Source of the DNA: Anaerolineales bacterium
GTDB lineage: Bacteria; Chloroflexota; Anaerolineae; Anaerolineales; RBG-16-64-43
Length of the DNA stretch: 34,635 nt
Direction of reading: 5' to 3'
Assembly (NCBI GenBank): GCA_016932475.1
Contig: JAFGCU010000006.1
Span: 1 to 34,635 of the forward strand
Positions 1-10,391 of the stretch are shown here, piece by piece. Position 1 is the stretch's first letter. Every line of letters begins with the position of its first letter. The notes below the pieces were generated by a model. That model ran no database searches and had not been told where the DNA came from. It saw nothing but the letters and a program-made list of their open reading frames with translations. The position numbers and the translations under genes are program-made.

Positions 1-23
1 AACCAGAAGCGAGCCGGGATGCG

Positions 24-84
24 TCCCCCGCTCGCGAGAACTTCGCACCGGGAAACCGCCGGCGCTCATCGCTCGGAGGGCAGG
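24..84 (-). repeat. 61-nt palindromic element, copy 1 (CCTGCCC...GGGGGA)
   Basis: Read on the minus strand, this 61-nt unit begins CCTGCCCTCCGAGCGATGAG and ends CGAGCGGGGGA. It has an inner hairpin (GCCGG/CCGGT arms) around position 22-38. A second copy of exactly the same length lies at 29056-29116; hand alignment gives 48 of 61 identical positions, with compensatory changes in the inner stem. It is intergenic and has no coding potential I trust. Confidence 0.7.
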
Positions 85-156
85 CGCCGGCCTGACGATC
101 GCTGGCTGAGAAATTGCCTTTATTTAAAAAAATGCGGCACTGCGGCGCACGCGCAT

Positions 157-319
157 CCCCTCACCCTGGCCCTCTCCCAGCGCCTGCCCCAAGCGAAGCG
201 GGGGATCGGTTGGGAGCGGACTTTGACTCCTTTCTCCCGGTATCGATTGGGAGAACCTGTCCCGGAGCGCCTGTCCTGAGCGCAATGAAGGGCGGCGACG
301 GGAGGGTTGGGGATGAGGG
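157..319. repeat. Composite intergenic inverted repeat with two nested units
   Basis: No gene is supported in 1-350; this repeat fills much of it. The outer arms are C/T-rich (157-178, CCCTCACCCTGGCCCTCTCC) and G-rich (300-319, GGGAGGGTTGGGGATGAGGG). Inside are two CTCCC(A/G)G...TTGGGAG stems. The first (about 174-217) is split by a 23-nt unit at 183-205 starting CCTGCCCC and ending GGGGGA. The second (234-253) has only a 6-nt loop, so it looks uninterrupted. A further unit starting CCTGTCC lies at 270-295. It may act as a transcription stop for the minus-strand operon that ends at 351. Confidence 0.55.
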
Positions 320-350
320 AGGGCCGGCGAACGCGGCGCCCCGCCTCTTT

Positions 351-1571
351 TTATTTTTCCGCCAAAAACCCCTTCAAATCAAAAGTCTCATCCAGCAACC
401 GGTCCACCACCCGCGAAACATCCCGCTTGGAAGCCATAAGTTGTTTAAAAAGCGGCACGGTTCCGGTCTCGTTTAGGAGAATTGCGCCAACCAGAACGCC
501 GTTGCGGATGACCAACTTCTTGTAGCACATCGCCTTCTCGTCCGCGGCCCTGCGGATGATCAGCGCCGCATCCTCCGCAGTCGCCTCCCCGAGGCTGGTC
601 AGATCCATCCCCACAAGCTTGAGAGTCGCCGCGGGCAGCGTGCCGGAATAGCCCGCCTGCCCCACTCCGGCCATTGTCTGCGCCGCGACGCGCGCCTGTT
701 CGATCGCGGGCGGGACCAGCCCGTAGACGCGTCCTTCGAACTCCGCTACGTCGCCTGCCGCGAAGATTCCCTCCATGCCTGTCTGCATCGACGGATTGAC
801 GAGGATTCCTTTATTCGAGTCGATCCCGGCCTCGCGCGCGAGATCCGCATTCGGCACGATCCCGGCCGAGAACAGGATCAGTTCGCCGGGCACCTCGCGC
901 CCGTCCTCCAGCCGGATTCCCGTTGCGGCGGATTCACCCGTCACCGCCGCGGTGCGTGCGCCGGTGATGAACTTCAACCCCATCGATTCCAACCGCGCCT
1001 GAAGGAATTGCGCCCCTTCACGGTCCAACTGCCGCGGGAGGAGATGCGGGGCGATTTCGATCACCGTGACTTCCTGTTTCAAGACGCTCAGCGCATGCGC
1101 CGTCTCCAGGCCCAGCAGCCCGCCGCCGATGACGACCGCGCGGCGGCTGCGCGAAGCCTGCGCCCGGATCGCCACCGCATCCTGAAGCGTGCGCAGCACG
1201 AACACGCCCGGCAACTTCACGCCCGGAAGGCCGGGCACATAACAGCATGCGCCGGTGGCCAGCAGGAGCCGGTCGTATGAAAGCACCTCGCCCGAAGCGA
1301 GCGTCAGGGTGCGGCTATTCGGTTGAATGGCGGAAGCGGTTGTGCTGATGCGGAGATCGATTTTTTGCGCGGCGTACCAATCCGCCGGACGGTACATCAG
1401 GGCGGGCTGCTCAATACTGCCCGCCAGGAACTCCCATAATTTCGGACGGTAATAATACGGGGTGGGTTCGTCCCCGAGCAGCACGACGGCGGCGGATGGA
1501 TCCAGACGGCGAAGATTCTGCGCTGCCGTGGTTCCGGCAACACCGCCGCCGACGATTACATAACGGGTCAT
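351..1571 (-). CDS. FAD-dependent NAD(P)H:rubredoxin oxidoreductase-like protein
   Basis: This 406-aa cytosolic flavoprotein is predicted to pass electrons from NAD(P)H to the rubredoxin encoded just upstream. It shows an N-terminal FAD dinucleotide fold (VGGGVAG, residues 7-13), the LLLATG motif at about 102-107, a second NAD(P)H-binding fold (VIGGGLLGLETA, 147-158) and the second FAD contact GIFAAGDVAEF (268-278). The layout matches the NADH-rubredoxin reductase / NirB N-terminal family. It is the third gene of the flavodiiron-rubredoxin-reductase operon, starting 10 nt after the rubredoxin stop. The operon context favours rubredoxin as partner, but a ferredoxin or nitrite-reductase role cannot be excluded from sequence alone. 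The family is sure; the exact partner is inferred. Confidence 0.85.
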   Translation of the reverse strand: MTRYVIVGGGVAGTTAAQNLRRLDPSAAVVLLGDEPTPYYYRPKLWEFLAGSIEQPALMYRPADWYAAQKIDLRISTTASAIQPNSRTLTLASGEVLSYDRLLLATGACCYVPGLPGVKLPGVFVLRTLQDAVAIRAQASRSRRAVVIGGGLLGLETAHALSVLKQEVTVIEIAPHLLPRQLDREGAQFLQARLESMGLKFITGARTAAVTGESAATGIRLEDGREVPGELILFSAGIVPNADLAREAGIDSNKGILVNPSMQTGMEGIFAAGDVAEFEGRVYGLVPPAIEQARVAAQTMAGVGQAGYSGTLPAATLKLVGMDLTSLGEATAEDAALIIRRAADEKAMCYKKLVIRNGVLVGAILLNETGTVPLFKQLMASKRDVSRVVDRLLDETFDLKGFLAEK

Positions 1572-1581
1572 TAGGCGCGGG

Positions 1582-1743
1582 TCAGGCTAATTTTTGAAAC
1601 ATGCTCTTATCCACGCCGCATTCCGGGCAAACCCAGGTATCGGGGATGTCTTCGAAGGCCGTGCCCGGCGCGATCCCGTGTTCCGGATCGCCCTTCTGCG
1701 GATCGTATATGTAGCCGCACGCGGTGCATTCCCATTTATCCAT
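1582..1743 (-). CDS. Rubredoxin
   Basis: A 53-aa one-iron electron carrier. The protein starts [15 protein letters not shown] and has the two iron-binding knuckles CTACGY (C6, C9) and CPECGV (C39, C42), plus the conserved aromatic and Pro/Gly positions of rubredoxins (W4, Y11, Y13, W37). The start at 1743 is fixed by an AAGGAG ribosome site inside the 3' end of the flavodiiron gene, and the two genes overlap by 8 bases (1736-1743), which suggests translational coupling. It should shuttle electrons between the downstream reductase and the upstream flavodiiron protein. Confidence 0.95.
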   Translation of the reverse strand: MDKWECTACGYIYDPQKGDPEHGIAPGTAFEDIPDTWVCPECGVDKSMFQKLA

Positions 1744-2959
1744 TGGAGGTCTCCTTGCCGGAATTTTTTATCGCTTGGGCGAATTTTACCCCGAATGCTT
1801 CGCCTTCTTCGAGGGTCCCGGCGGTCGGGTTGCCGGGGAAGGCGAGGTTATCGAGTATCTCCCACTGCAGGGGATCGACCAGTTTCTTGAACCCCGCCTG
1901 CCCGCCGCCGCTCCATCCGTAACTGCCGAAGTAGGCGGCCTTCCGCCCGGTGATGTGCTTGGCGTCGACCACCGCGAGTGCGGCCGACATGATCGGCAGC
2001 AGCTGGCCTTCGTAGGTCGGCGCGCCGACCATTACGCCGCGCCCGGCGTACAGCGCGGGAAGGATATAACTAATGTGCGTATGCGCGATATCGAACACCT
2101 TCAGGGGAACTCCGGCGCCGGCGATCCCGCGCGCGACGGCGTTCATCATCGTCTCCGTCGCGCCGTACATTGTCGCGTACAGCAGGGTGATCTCCGGCTT
2201 GGGGCGGTCGACCGCATAACCGGACCATAGCTTGTAAAGGTCGATGATCCGCTGCGGCCGCTTGCGCCAGATCAGCCCATGCGAGGGGGCGACCACCCGG
2301 ATCGGCAGCGCGGCAAGTTTGTCGATCGCGCGCAGGACCATGCGGGCGTATTTTGCGACAATGTTGCCGAAGTAGCGCTCCGCTTCGCGCTCGTAGAATT
2401 CGACGGATTCATATTCGTCGTCGAAGATCGCGCCGTCCAGCGCGCCGAACCCCCCGAAGCCGTCGCAGGAAAACAGCACCTGCCCCGGCGTGACCCACGT
2501 CATCATCGTCTCCGGCCAGTGCACAAGCGGGGTTTCGTAGAACGTCAGGGCATGGGTCCCGAGCGGGATGGTCTCGCCGTCGTGTACGACACGGATCCTC
2601 TCGGTGATGCCGTAGAACGACTTCAGGAGTTCGCGCGCCTTTTCCGTGCATACCAATGTAGCCCGCGGCGCGATCCGTTCAAACTGCTTGAGCACACCGG
2701 TGTGATCCGGTTCCATATGATTGAGGACGATATAATCCACCGCGGACGGATCGGCGAGGCTGTGGATCCGCCGCAGGAGGTCATCGCCCTTGATCGCCTT
2801 GGCCAGGTCTATGAGCGCCGTCTTTTCATCCTTGATCAGGTAGGAATTATAGGAAACCCCTTCGCCGGAAATCGGCCACATCCCCTCGAAGAGGTCGGTC
2901 GTACGGTCGTTGACGCCGATCCAATGAATTCCCGGGGTGATTTCGACGGTTTCAGTCAT
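1736..2959 (-). CDS. fprA: Flavodiiron protein (A-type flavoprotein; O2/NO reductase)
   Basis: This 407-aa protein reduces O2 to water and/or NO to N2O in the cytoplasm, using electrons from rubredoxin. Residues 1-250 form the metallo-beta-lactamase-like diiron domain with the ligand set H81-x-E83-x-D85-H86, H147, D166 and H227 all present. Residues from about 257 form a flavodoxin domain with the FMN phosphate loop ATMYGATET and the later GAPTYEG loop. There is no extra C-terminal rubredoxin domain; that protein is encoded next door. I chose the start at 2959 ([10 protein letters not shown]), 15 residues inside the longest frame, because AAAGGA lies 7 nt upstream and the family begins here. 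It is the first gene of the three-gene operon. The gap to rpoD is filled by a cloverleaf-like repeat that may sit in its leader. Confidence 0.93.
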   Translation of the reverse strand: MTETVEITPGIHWIGVNDRTTDLFEGMWPISGEGVSYNSYLIKDEKTALIDLAKAIKGDDLLRRIHSLADPSAVDYIVLNHMEPDHTGVLKQFERIAPRATLVCTEKARELLKSFYGITERIRVVHDGETIPLGTHALTFYETPLVHWPETMMTWVTPGQVLFSCDGFGGFGALDGAIFDDEYESVEFYEREAERYFGNIVAKYARMVLRAIDKLAALPIRVVAPSHGLIWRKRPQRIIDLYKLWSGYAVDRPKPEITLLYATMYGATETMMNAVARGIAGAGVPLKVFDIAHTHISYILPALYAGRGVMVGAPTYEGQLLPIMSAALAVVDAKHITGRKAAYFGSYGWSGGGQAGFKKLVDPLQWEILDNLAFPGNPTAGTLEEGEAFGVKFAQAIKNSGKETSNG

Positions 2960-2984
2960 GGCAAATCCTTTGTTGGTGAAAGGG

Positions 2985-3093
2985 GGTCGAGCAGCCTCGC
3001 ACAACTGAGTTGTGCGAGGCGTATCGAGACCCGACTATCCAATTATGGCCTCGATACATCCCGCACGGCAGAGCCGTGCGGGGCTGCTCGACC
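2985..3093. repeat. Cloverleaf-like nested inverted repeat between rpoD and fprA
   Basis: A perfect 12-bp outer stem (GGTCGAGCAGCC at 2985-2996 with 3082-3093) encloses three arms: a 12-bp stem with a 3-nt loop (2994-3020), an 8-bp stem GTATCGAG/CTCGATAC (3021-3028 with 3050-3057), and a 10-bp stem CCCGCACGGC-AGA-GCCGTGCGGG (3060-3082). It can also be read as two inverted copies of a unit of the form CTCGATAC-hairpin-GCTGCTCGACC. The two hairpins share GCAC/GTGC and differ by paired changes (AAC/GTT versus GGC/GCC). It ends 8 nt before the rpoD stop and begins 25 nt upstream of the fprA start, so it occupies nearly the whole gap. Confidence 0.8.
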
Positions 3094-3101
3094 GACTATA
3101 G

Positions 3102-4715
<1,614 letters not shown>

Positions 4716-4758
4716 CAGGATCCCTCGCTGCCCGGAGATCGGGGATTACTGGAACGCA

Positions 4759-6669
4759 TCAGGATTTCTGCCCCCCGTCTCTCAGGTATGTTTCGATGCT
4801 GAGTTGCATGGCATGCAGCTGACTGCTTTTACTCAACGCTTTTTGCCAGTCTTCCTTATTTTCCTCCGCTTTTTCAGTTTCGGGCAGAGGATTATTCTGG
4901 ATATCGGCAAGATAAAACTGCAGATCCGCCAATTGGCGCGCAAGCGTCTTTTGGCGCAAGCGAAGAGCCACCTCGAGCGCCTCCTGGAATGTGGGCGCCT
5001 CCCGCCCATGATACTTCAAGAAAGACTCTTTCGCCTCCCGCATCACTTCGGCCAGGCCCGCGTGCAGATGCAATTCCAGGAATTCTTCCGGGTCATCCTC
5101 AAGCAGAGATTGGCGGACAAGCTCGAAGATCGCCGCATTCGCCGGATCGGTGAAATCCTCGGCGCCAATTCTATCCAACTTCATTTCCCCGAAAAACCGG
5201 TCGATCCGGAAAAGCAGATCCCGGGCCTGCGCCAGCAGTCCAAGATCGCTCGATTCGGGGATGGCGCCTCTGGGCCGGTCCGCTTTGGGTGCTTCGGGCT
5301 CCGCTTGCGTGCGGCGGCTCCGCCTCCTCGGCTGCGCCCCCGACGAACCGGCGAGTGAACGTTCGTCCACCCGCAGAGTCCGCGCCACCTGCTGCCGGTA
5401 GGCATCCCGTTCCACCTTGTTGCCCACGTCCTCGATCAACGGCTGCATGCGCGCGGCGATCATGGCCTTGATTTTGGGATCGTTCAGGTTCTGGTCCTTC
5501 GTCAGCGTGTGGAGCACATGCAGGACGACCGGCGGCGCGTCGGCGATGAGCGCGCGCCATACCTCCGGGGATTCCAGCACGATCTCATCCGGATCCTTCC
5601 CGTCCGGCAGGGATGCCACGCGTACATCCGCCTGCAGGCGGCTTTCGTAGCGCACCAGGCCGCGCGCATCGAACACCGCCTCGCCCTCGCGGTCGAGCGC
5701 CTCGCGCGCCAGCTCCAGTCCGCGCAGGGTGGCCGCGTCGCCGGCCGAATCCGGATCGAGCGCCAGGACGATCCGCTTGGAATAGCGCTTCAACATTCGC
5801 AGCTGGGCTTCGGTCAGCGCGGTTCCCATCGGCGAGATCACGTTTTCAAATCCGGCCTGATGGGCGGCCATCACATCCATATATCCCTCGACGATCACCG
5901 CTTCGCTGGCGGCGCGGATGGCGCGCGCGGCGCGGTCCAGGCCGTAGAGCAGCCGGCCTTTGTCGAACAGCGCCGTCTGGGGCGAGTTAAGGAATTTGGG
6001 CTGGTCCTTCGGGTCGACGATCCGCGCTCCGAATCCGCACAGCTTTCCGGCCGCGTCGCGGATCGGTATCGTGATCCGGTGGCGGAAGCGGTCGCGCAGG
6101 CCGCCCGAATCGGATTCCACCGCCAGGCCCGACTCGACCAGTTCCGGATCGGCATAGCCCTTGGCCCGGAAAAAGCCGATTCCGTTTTCCCAGCCCGCCG
6201 GCGCCAGCCCGACCCCGAAGGATTCCAGCGCGCCGTCCGAGAGCCCGCGGCGGTGAAGGTACTCGAGCACCTTCGCGCCCTCGGGGGAATTCAGCAGGGT
6301 GCTGCGGAAAAACGTCGCCGCCAGTTCGAGCAGAGTCCGCAGGCGGGCGTGCTCCTCCTCGGCGCGGACATCTTCCGGCGTGCGCGGATGCAGCTCGATC
6401 CCGGCGCGCGCGGCAAGCAGACGCAGCGCTTCGGGAAAATCGCACCCTTCCTTTTTCATGACGAAGCGGAAGATGTCGCCGCCCTCGTTGCACGCGCCGA
6501 AACAGCGCCAAGTCCCGCTTTCCGGAAAGACGGCGAAGGACGGCGTATGGACATTGGCGTGGAAGGGGCAGAAGCCGGTGTAGTTCTTTCCCGAACGGCG
6601 CAGCCGGACGGTCTCGCCGATCAGGTCGACAACATCCACCCGGGCTTTGATATCCTCGACGGCGGTCAC
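4759..6669 (-). CDS. dnaG: DNA primase DnaG
   Basis: This 636-aa primase synthesises RNA primers at the replication fork. An N-terminal zinc-binding domain has CPFHANVHTPSFAVF with C34 and H37, then C56 and C60 in WRCFGACNEGGD. The last pair is spaced CX3C rather than the more usual CX2C. The TOPRIM core carries VIVEGYMDVMAAHQ (about 257-270) and LALDPDSAGD. The C-terminal third is a variable helical region for helicase contact. The start is GTG at 6669, with GGGAG 7 nt upstream and a TATAAT box at 6687-6692. It leads an operon with rpoD. Confidence 0.96.
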   Translation of the reverse strand: MTAVEDIKARVDVVDLIGETVRLRRSGKNYTGFCPFHANVHTPSFAVFPESGTWRCFGACNEGGDIFRFVMKKEGCDFPEALRLLAARAGIELHPRTPEDVRAEEEHARLRTLLELAATFFRSTLLNSPEGAKVLEYLHRRGLSDGALESFGVGLAPAGWENGIGFFRAKGYADPELVESGLAVESDSGGLRDRFRHRITIPIRDAAGKLCGFGARIVDPKDQPKFLNSPQTALFDKGRLLYGLDRAARAIRAASEAVIVEGYMDVMAAHQAGFENVISPMGTALTEAQLRMLKRYSKRIVLALDPDSAGDAATLRGLELAREALDREGEAVFDARGLVRYESRLQADVRVASLPDGKDPDEIVLESPEVWRALIADAPPVVLHVLHTLTKDQNLNDPKIKAMIAARMQPLIEDVGNKVERDAYRQQVARTLRVDERSLAGSSGAQPRRRSRRTQAEPEAPKADRPRGAIPESSDLGLLAQARDLLFRIDRFFGEMKLDRIGAEDFTDPANAAIFELVRQSLLEDDPEEFLELHLHAGLAEVMREAKESFLKYHGREAPTFQEALEVALRLRQKTLARQLADLQFYLADIQNNPLPETEKAEENKEDWQKALSKSSQLHAMQLSIETYLRDGGQKS

Positions 6670-6686
6670 AGCGCGCTCCCGGGCGG

Positions 6687-6692
6687 ATTATA
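6687..6692 (-). promoter_or_regulatory. -10 box (TATAAT) upstream of dnaG
   Basis: A perfect TATAAT on the minus strand lies 17 nt before the dnaG GTG, giving a predicted leader of about 10 nt. No convincing -35 hexamer is visible at the right distance. Confidence 0.45.
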
Positions 6693-6716
6693 CCCTTCCC
6701 GTTGGAAAATCCTTCA

Positions 6717-6805
6717 CCGCAGAGACGCAACGCGCGCTGAGCAACTCAATAAATGAAAAGGACGCAAAGACTCTATGAGTCTCTGCGTCCTCTGCGACTT
6801 TGCGG
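6717..6805. repeat. Inverted repeat of the CCGCAGAGACGC family
   Basis: Outer arms CCGCAGAGACGCA (6717-6729) and TGCGACTTTGCGG (6793-6805) pair with two mismatches. An inner hairpin at 6759-6791 (AGGACGCA...TGCGTCCT plus AGACTC/GAGTCT, 3-nt loop) has a single mismatch. It lies just past the stop of the minus-strand lipoprotein gene and upstream of dnaG, so it could act as a terminator. Related host repeats lie at 20929-21031 and 30465-30566. Confidence 0.6.
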
Positions 6806-6819
6806 CAGGTCCGTGAAGC

Positions 6820-7524
6820 TTACGACACCACGTTGATCTGAACGATCAACGGTTGGTTGCCGTCCACGCCCAGGCCGAACCGGACTCCGTCCGGATCCTC
6901 AAGGTACCAGCGCCCAACGTGCGGGCCTGTGCTTCCCGGCGCGGTCAGCGCCACGGAAAGCCAGGTGCTCTTGTTGGGCGGTACGATCTCCGGAAAATTG
7001 ACGTAATGCGGGCCGTTCATGTGCTGGCCCGAGTAAAAGATCAGCTTGTACCGACGGTCCCAGGTGCACATCCCGATGTTGCGGATCTCCCAGGTCTTTG
7101 TGAATTGCGCGTTCGCCTTGACGTCCGATCCGTCGACGATCGGGCCGATGTCGCCGACGAAGAAGGCGGCGTTGCATTTGCCCACCAGAGTCCGGGTCTT
7201 GAGCGAGACCGGATCGGTGGTCGGGGTGGGGCCGGTCGGCGATCCGATCGGCGTGATGCCCTCGGGCGTGGTCGCGTTCAAATCCACGGTGGGGATGACG
7301 GTGTGTGTGGGCGTGATGGACGGGGTCGGGGTATCGGCCGGCGTATCCGAAGGCGCCATCGTCTGGGATTGATGGATCTGGTCGGAGATATCGGTCAGGA
7401 TGACTTCCATTGTTTTGGCCGCCGCCGTCTCCGCCGGCTCGGTTGGGGCGGCGGGGGAGGAACAGGCGGCAAACAGCGCCGCCAGCAGCAGCGAGACTCC
7501 AAGGATGGTCGATTTTCGAATCAT
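6820..7524 (-). CDS. Lipoprotein with Nbr1-type (four-tryptophan) Ig-like domain
   Basis: A 234-aa predicted lipoprotein. The chosen start (7524, MIRKSTILGVSLLLAAL) has GAGGA about 8 nt upstream and gives a clean signal peptide with lipobox LFAAC; longer in-frame starts reach 7563. After the lipidated Cys comes a Pro/Thr/Ser-rich linker (about residues 25-90). Residues 115-234 form an Nbr1-like Ig fold with the signature tryptophans in KTWEIRNIG, MCTWDRRY, STWLSVALTAP and GRWYLEDPDG. Such domains mediate protein contacts; the partner here is unknown. It sits 59 nt downstream of clpC on the same strand and could be cotranscribed with it. Confidence 0.85.
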   Translation of the reverse strand: MIRKSTILGVSLLLAALFAACSSPAAPTEPAETAAAKTMEVILTDISDQIHQSQTMAPSDTPADTPTPSITPTHTVIPTVDLNATTPEGITPIGSPTGPTPTTDPVSLKTRTLVGKCNAAFFVGDIGPIVDGSDVKANAQFTKTWEIRNIGMCTWDRRYKLIFYSGQHMNGPHYVNFPEIVPPNKSTWLSVALTAPGSTGPHVGRWYLEDPDGVRFGLGVDGNQPLIVQINVVS

Positions 7525-7583
7525 GTCGGAATTCCTCTTTGGGAAAGCCATGGGGTGCGGCAACCGGCAGCGGATGGAGGGCT

Positions 7584-10091
7584 TCAGCCGGCGGGCAGCG
7601 CTTCGGCCTGCGGCTCGGCCGCGCCCTCTTCGCCGCCGGGACGCGCAGTTTCGAGGACGATGCTGTCTTCGCGAAGCTGGATGATGACCGAGTCGCCGTC
7701 GCGAACCAGGCCCGATAGCAGGGCTTCGGAGAGGCGATCTTCGACTTCGGTTTGGATCACGCGGCGCAGGGGCCGCGCGCCCATTTCGGGGTTGTATCCC
7801 TGATCGGCCAGATACTGTTTGGCTTCCGGGGAGGCCTGCAGGGAAATGTGATGGTCGGCCAGTCGGTTGCCGACCTTGAGCAGTTCCAGCTCGACGATCT
7901 GGGTGATATCGTTTTTTTCCAGCGCGCGGAACACGATGATCGCGTCCACCCGGTTGAGGAATTCGGGCCGGAAGGCGCGGCGCAGTTCCTCGAGGAGCTT
8001 CTTGCGCATCTCCTCGTACGGCTCCACCTCGCCCTTGGGTTGTTCGCCCTGTTGGCCGAACCCGATGGCCGCATGGCGGCGGATGGTTTCGGCGCCGACG
8101 TTCGAGGTCATCACCACCATCGCGTTGCGGAAATCCACCTTATGGCCGCGCGCGTCCGTCAACCGGCCTTCTTCCATGATCTGCAGCAGGATGTTAAGCG
8201 CTTCGGTGTGGGCTTTTTCAATCTCGTCGAAGACGACGATTGAATACGGCCGGCGCCGCAGGGCCTCGGTCAGCTGGCCGGCTTCCTCGAAGCCCACGTA
8301 CCCGGGCGGCGCGCCGACCAGCCGGCTGACGGTGTGCCGTTCGGTGAATTCGGTCATATCCAGCTGGGTCATCGCCTCTTCGCTGCCGAAGAGGAATTCG
8401 GCCAGGGCTTTGGTCAGCTCGGTTTTGCCCACGCCGGTCGGGCCGAGAAAGATGAACGAGCCGATCGGCCGGTTGGGGTCCTTCAGCCCGGCCCGCGAGC
8501 GGCGCACGGCGCGCGCGATCGCGGTGATCGCCTCTTCCTGCCCGATGATGCGGCCGCGCAGGGAATCTTCCATCTTGATCAGGCGCGCGGATTCCGCCTC
8601 GGCCAGCTGCATGACCGGGATGCCGGTCCACATCGAAACTACTTCGGCGATATCTTCGGCGACCACCCGCGGCCAATCTTCCTTGCGCGCCGGACCCGCT
8701 TGCAGATCCTTCTGCTGCGCTTCGAGTGCGCGTTCGCGCTCGATCAAGCCCTGCACTTTTTCGTCGGTGGCGTTTTCCGCCGCCTGGGCCTGCTCCTGTC
8801 GGACGCGGCGCAGCTCCTCGGCCGTCTCGCGAAGTTTGCGCGCTTCGGGGCTTTTGTACATCCGCACCCGGGATGAGGATTCGTCGATCAGGTCGATGGC
8901 CTTATCCGGCAGGAAGCGGTCCGAGACATAGCGCGCCGAAAGCCGCGCCGCGGCTTCGAGCGCCTCGTCTGTGATGGCGAGCCGGTGGTGAGATTCGTAG
9001 TTCGGCCGCACACCGTGCAGGATCTGGATCGTTTCTTCGATCGAGGGTTCCTCGACCATCACCGGCTGGAAGCGGCGCTCCAGTGCGGCGTCTGATTCGA
9101 TGTGTTTGCGGTATTCCTCGAGCGTGGTGGCGCCGATCACCTGCAGTTCCCCGCGGGAAAGCGCCGGCTTAAGGATGTTGGCCGCGTCCACCGAGGACCC
9201 GGCGGCGCCGGCCCCCACCAGCATGTGGACTTCGTCGATGAACAGGATCGCCCCGGCGCTCTTCAATTCGTCGATGACCCGCTTCAACCGCTCCTCGAAC
9301 TGGCCGCGGTACATCGTGCCGGCCACGAGCGAACCGACATCCAGCTGCAACAGGCGCTTGCCCTGCAGCGGAACCGGGACGTCGCAGGTGGTGATGCGCT
9401 GCGCCAAGCCCTCGACGATCGCCGTCTTGCCGACTCCGGGCTCGCCGATCAGCGCCGGGTTGTTTTTTGTCCGGCGGGCGAGGATCTGAATGACGCGTTC
9501 GATTTCCTTCTGGCGGCCGATGACCGGATCCAGCTTGCCTTCCTCCGCCTTGGTGGTGAGGTCGGTCGCCAGCTGGTCGACCATCGGGGTCTTGGCTTTG
9601 TCGGCCTTGGGAGGCGCGCCCGCCGGCTGCTGCAGCGGATGCCCCAAAGGGCTATCCTGCAGAATGCGCCGGGTCTGGCGGCGGACCTGCTCGGGCGAGA
9701 CGCCGAGCCGGCGGAGGACATCCGCCGCGGTGCCTTCCGTTTCACGGACAAGGCCCAGGAGCAGATGCTCGGTGCCGATGTACTGGTGTCCCAGTTTGCG
9801 CGCTTCCTCGATGGCGTTTTGGATGACTTTCTCGGTTCCCATCGAAAGCTGGATGCGCTCCGGAAACAGCCTTCCCGGCGGAATGACCCGTTCGATCATC
9901 TCCTTGACCCGCTCTTCCTCGAGGCCAAGCTCGCGCAGGACGCGCCCGGCCACCCCGCCCTCTTCCTGAATCAGGCCGAGGAGCAGGTGTTCGGTGCCGA
10001 TCTCCCGCTGATGCAGGCGTTCGGCTTCCTGGTGGGCGAGGCTGAGCACCCGACGAGCCCGCTGGGTAAAGCGTTCCAGACTATCCGCCAC
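7584..10091 (-). CDS. clpC: ATP-dependent Clp protease ATP-binding subunit ClpC
   Basis: An AAA+ unfoldase of 835 aa that feeds substrates to ClpP and acts in protein quality control. It shows two N-terminal Clp-N repeats ([10 protein letters not shown] at 31-40 and [11 protein letters not shown] at 104-114), a first ATPase domain with Walker [10 protein letters not shown] (216-224) and [14 protein letters not shown], a short middle domain of about 55 residues (ClpC size, not ClpB), and a second ATPase domain with [20 protein letters not shown] and [10 protein letters not shown]. The start is taken as GTG at 10091 ([13 protein letters not shown]) because the family begins there and an AGGCAGG site lies just upstream. 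The frame stays open to 10232 but that part does not look coding. No CtsR or CIRCE operator was recognised. Confidence 0.95.
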   Translation of the reverse strand: MADSLERFTQRARRVLSLAHQEAERLHQREIGTEHLLLGLIQEEGGVAGRVLRELGLEEERVKEMIERVIPPGRLFPERIQLSMGTEKVIQNAIEEARKLGHQYIGTEHLLLGLVRETEGTAADVLRRLGVSPEQVRRQTRRILQDSPLGHPLQQPAGAPPKADKAKTPMVDQLATDLTTKAEEGKLDPVIGRQKEIERVIQILARRTKNNPALIGEPGVGKTAIVEGLAQRITTCDVPVPLQGKRLLQLDVGSLVAGTMYRGQFEERLKRVIDELKSAGAILFIDEVHMLVGAGAAGSSVDAANILKPALSRGELQVIGATTLEEYRKHIESDAALERRFQPVMVEEPSIEETIQILHGVRPNYESHHRLAITDEALEAAARLSARYVSDRFLPDKAIDLIDESSSRVRMYKSPEARKLRETAEELRRVRQEQAQAAENATDEKVQGLIERERALEAQQKDLQAGPARKEDWPRVVAEDIAEVVSMWTGIPVMQLAEAESARLIKMEDSLRGRIIGQEEAITAIARAVRRSRAGLKDPNRPIGSFIFLGPTGVGKTELTKALAEFLFGSEEAMTQLDMTEFTERHTVSRLVGAPPGYVGFEEAGQLTEALRRRPYSIVVFDEIEKAHTEALNILLQIMEEGRLTDARGHKVDFRNAMVVMTSNVGAETIRRHAAIGFGQQGEQPKGEVEPYEEMRKKLLEELRRAFRPEFLNRVDAIIVFRALEKNDITQIVELELLKVGNRLADHHISLQASPEAKQYLADQGYNPEMGARPLRRVIQTEVEDRLSEALLSGLVRDGDSVIIQLREDSIVLETARPGGEEGAAEPQAEALPAG

Positions 10092-10137
10092 TGAGACCTG
10101 CCTTTCCGATTGGATGAAAATCGACTTCGATACATTT

Positions 10138-10143
10138 ATTCTA
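10138..10143 (-). promoter_or_regulatory. Candidate -10 box for clpC in an otherwise empty 300-nt gap
   Basis: TAGAAT on the minus strand lies 46 nt before the clpC GTG in an AT-rich stretch (about 10110-10190), so transcription would start near 10131. The -35 region is not convincing. The rest of the clpC-ClbS gap (10092-10391) shows nothing else I can support. Confidence 0.35.
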
Positions 10144-10391
10144 CCAAATTTACTCCGGTTATAAATCACCCTAAAATGGCTAATTAGTTGGGTTTTCGGC
10201 CGCCCGGCCGATTTTTCAGGCGCAAATTGCATTTTTCAGGAGGCGAAGAACCGCAAATTCACCGGGGAAACGCATGCGAATTGGGCGCTACCGGCAGGAT
10301 TCCGGGAAATTCTAATTTGCTGCTCATATCCAAATAGGGCGACTCGCGATTCGTCCGTTCCGCGAGGGGGGAAAAGCACCGCGCCGGCTGC

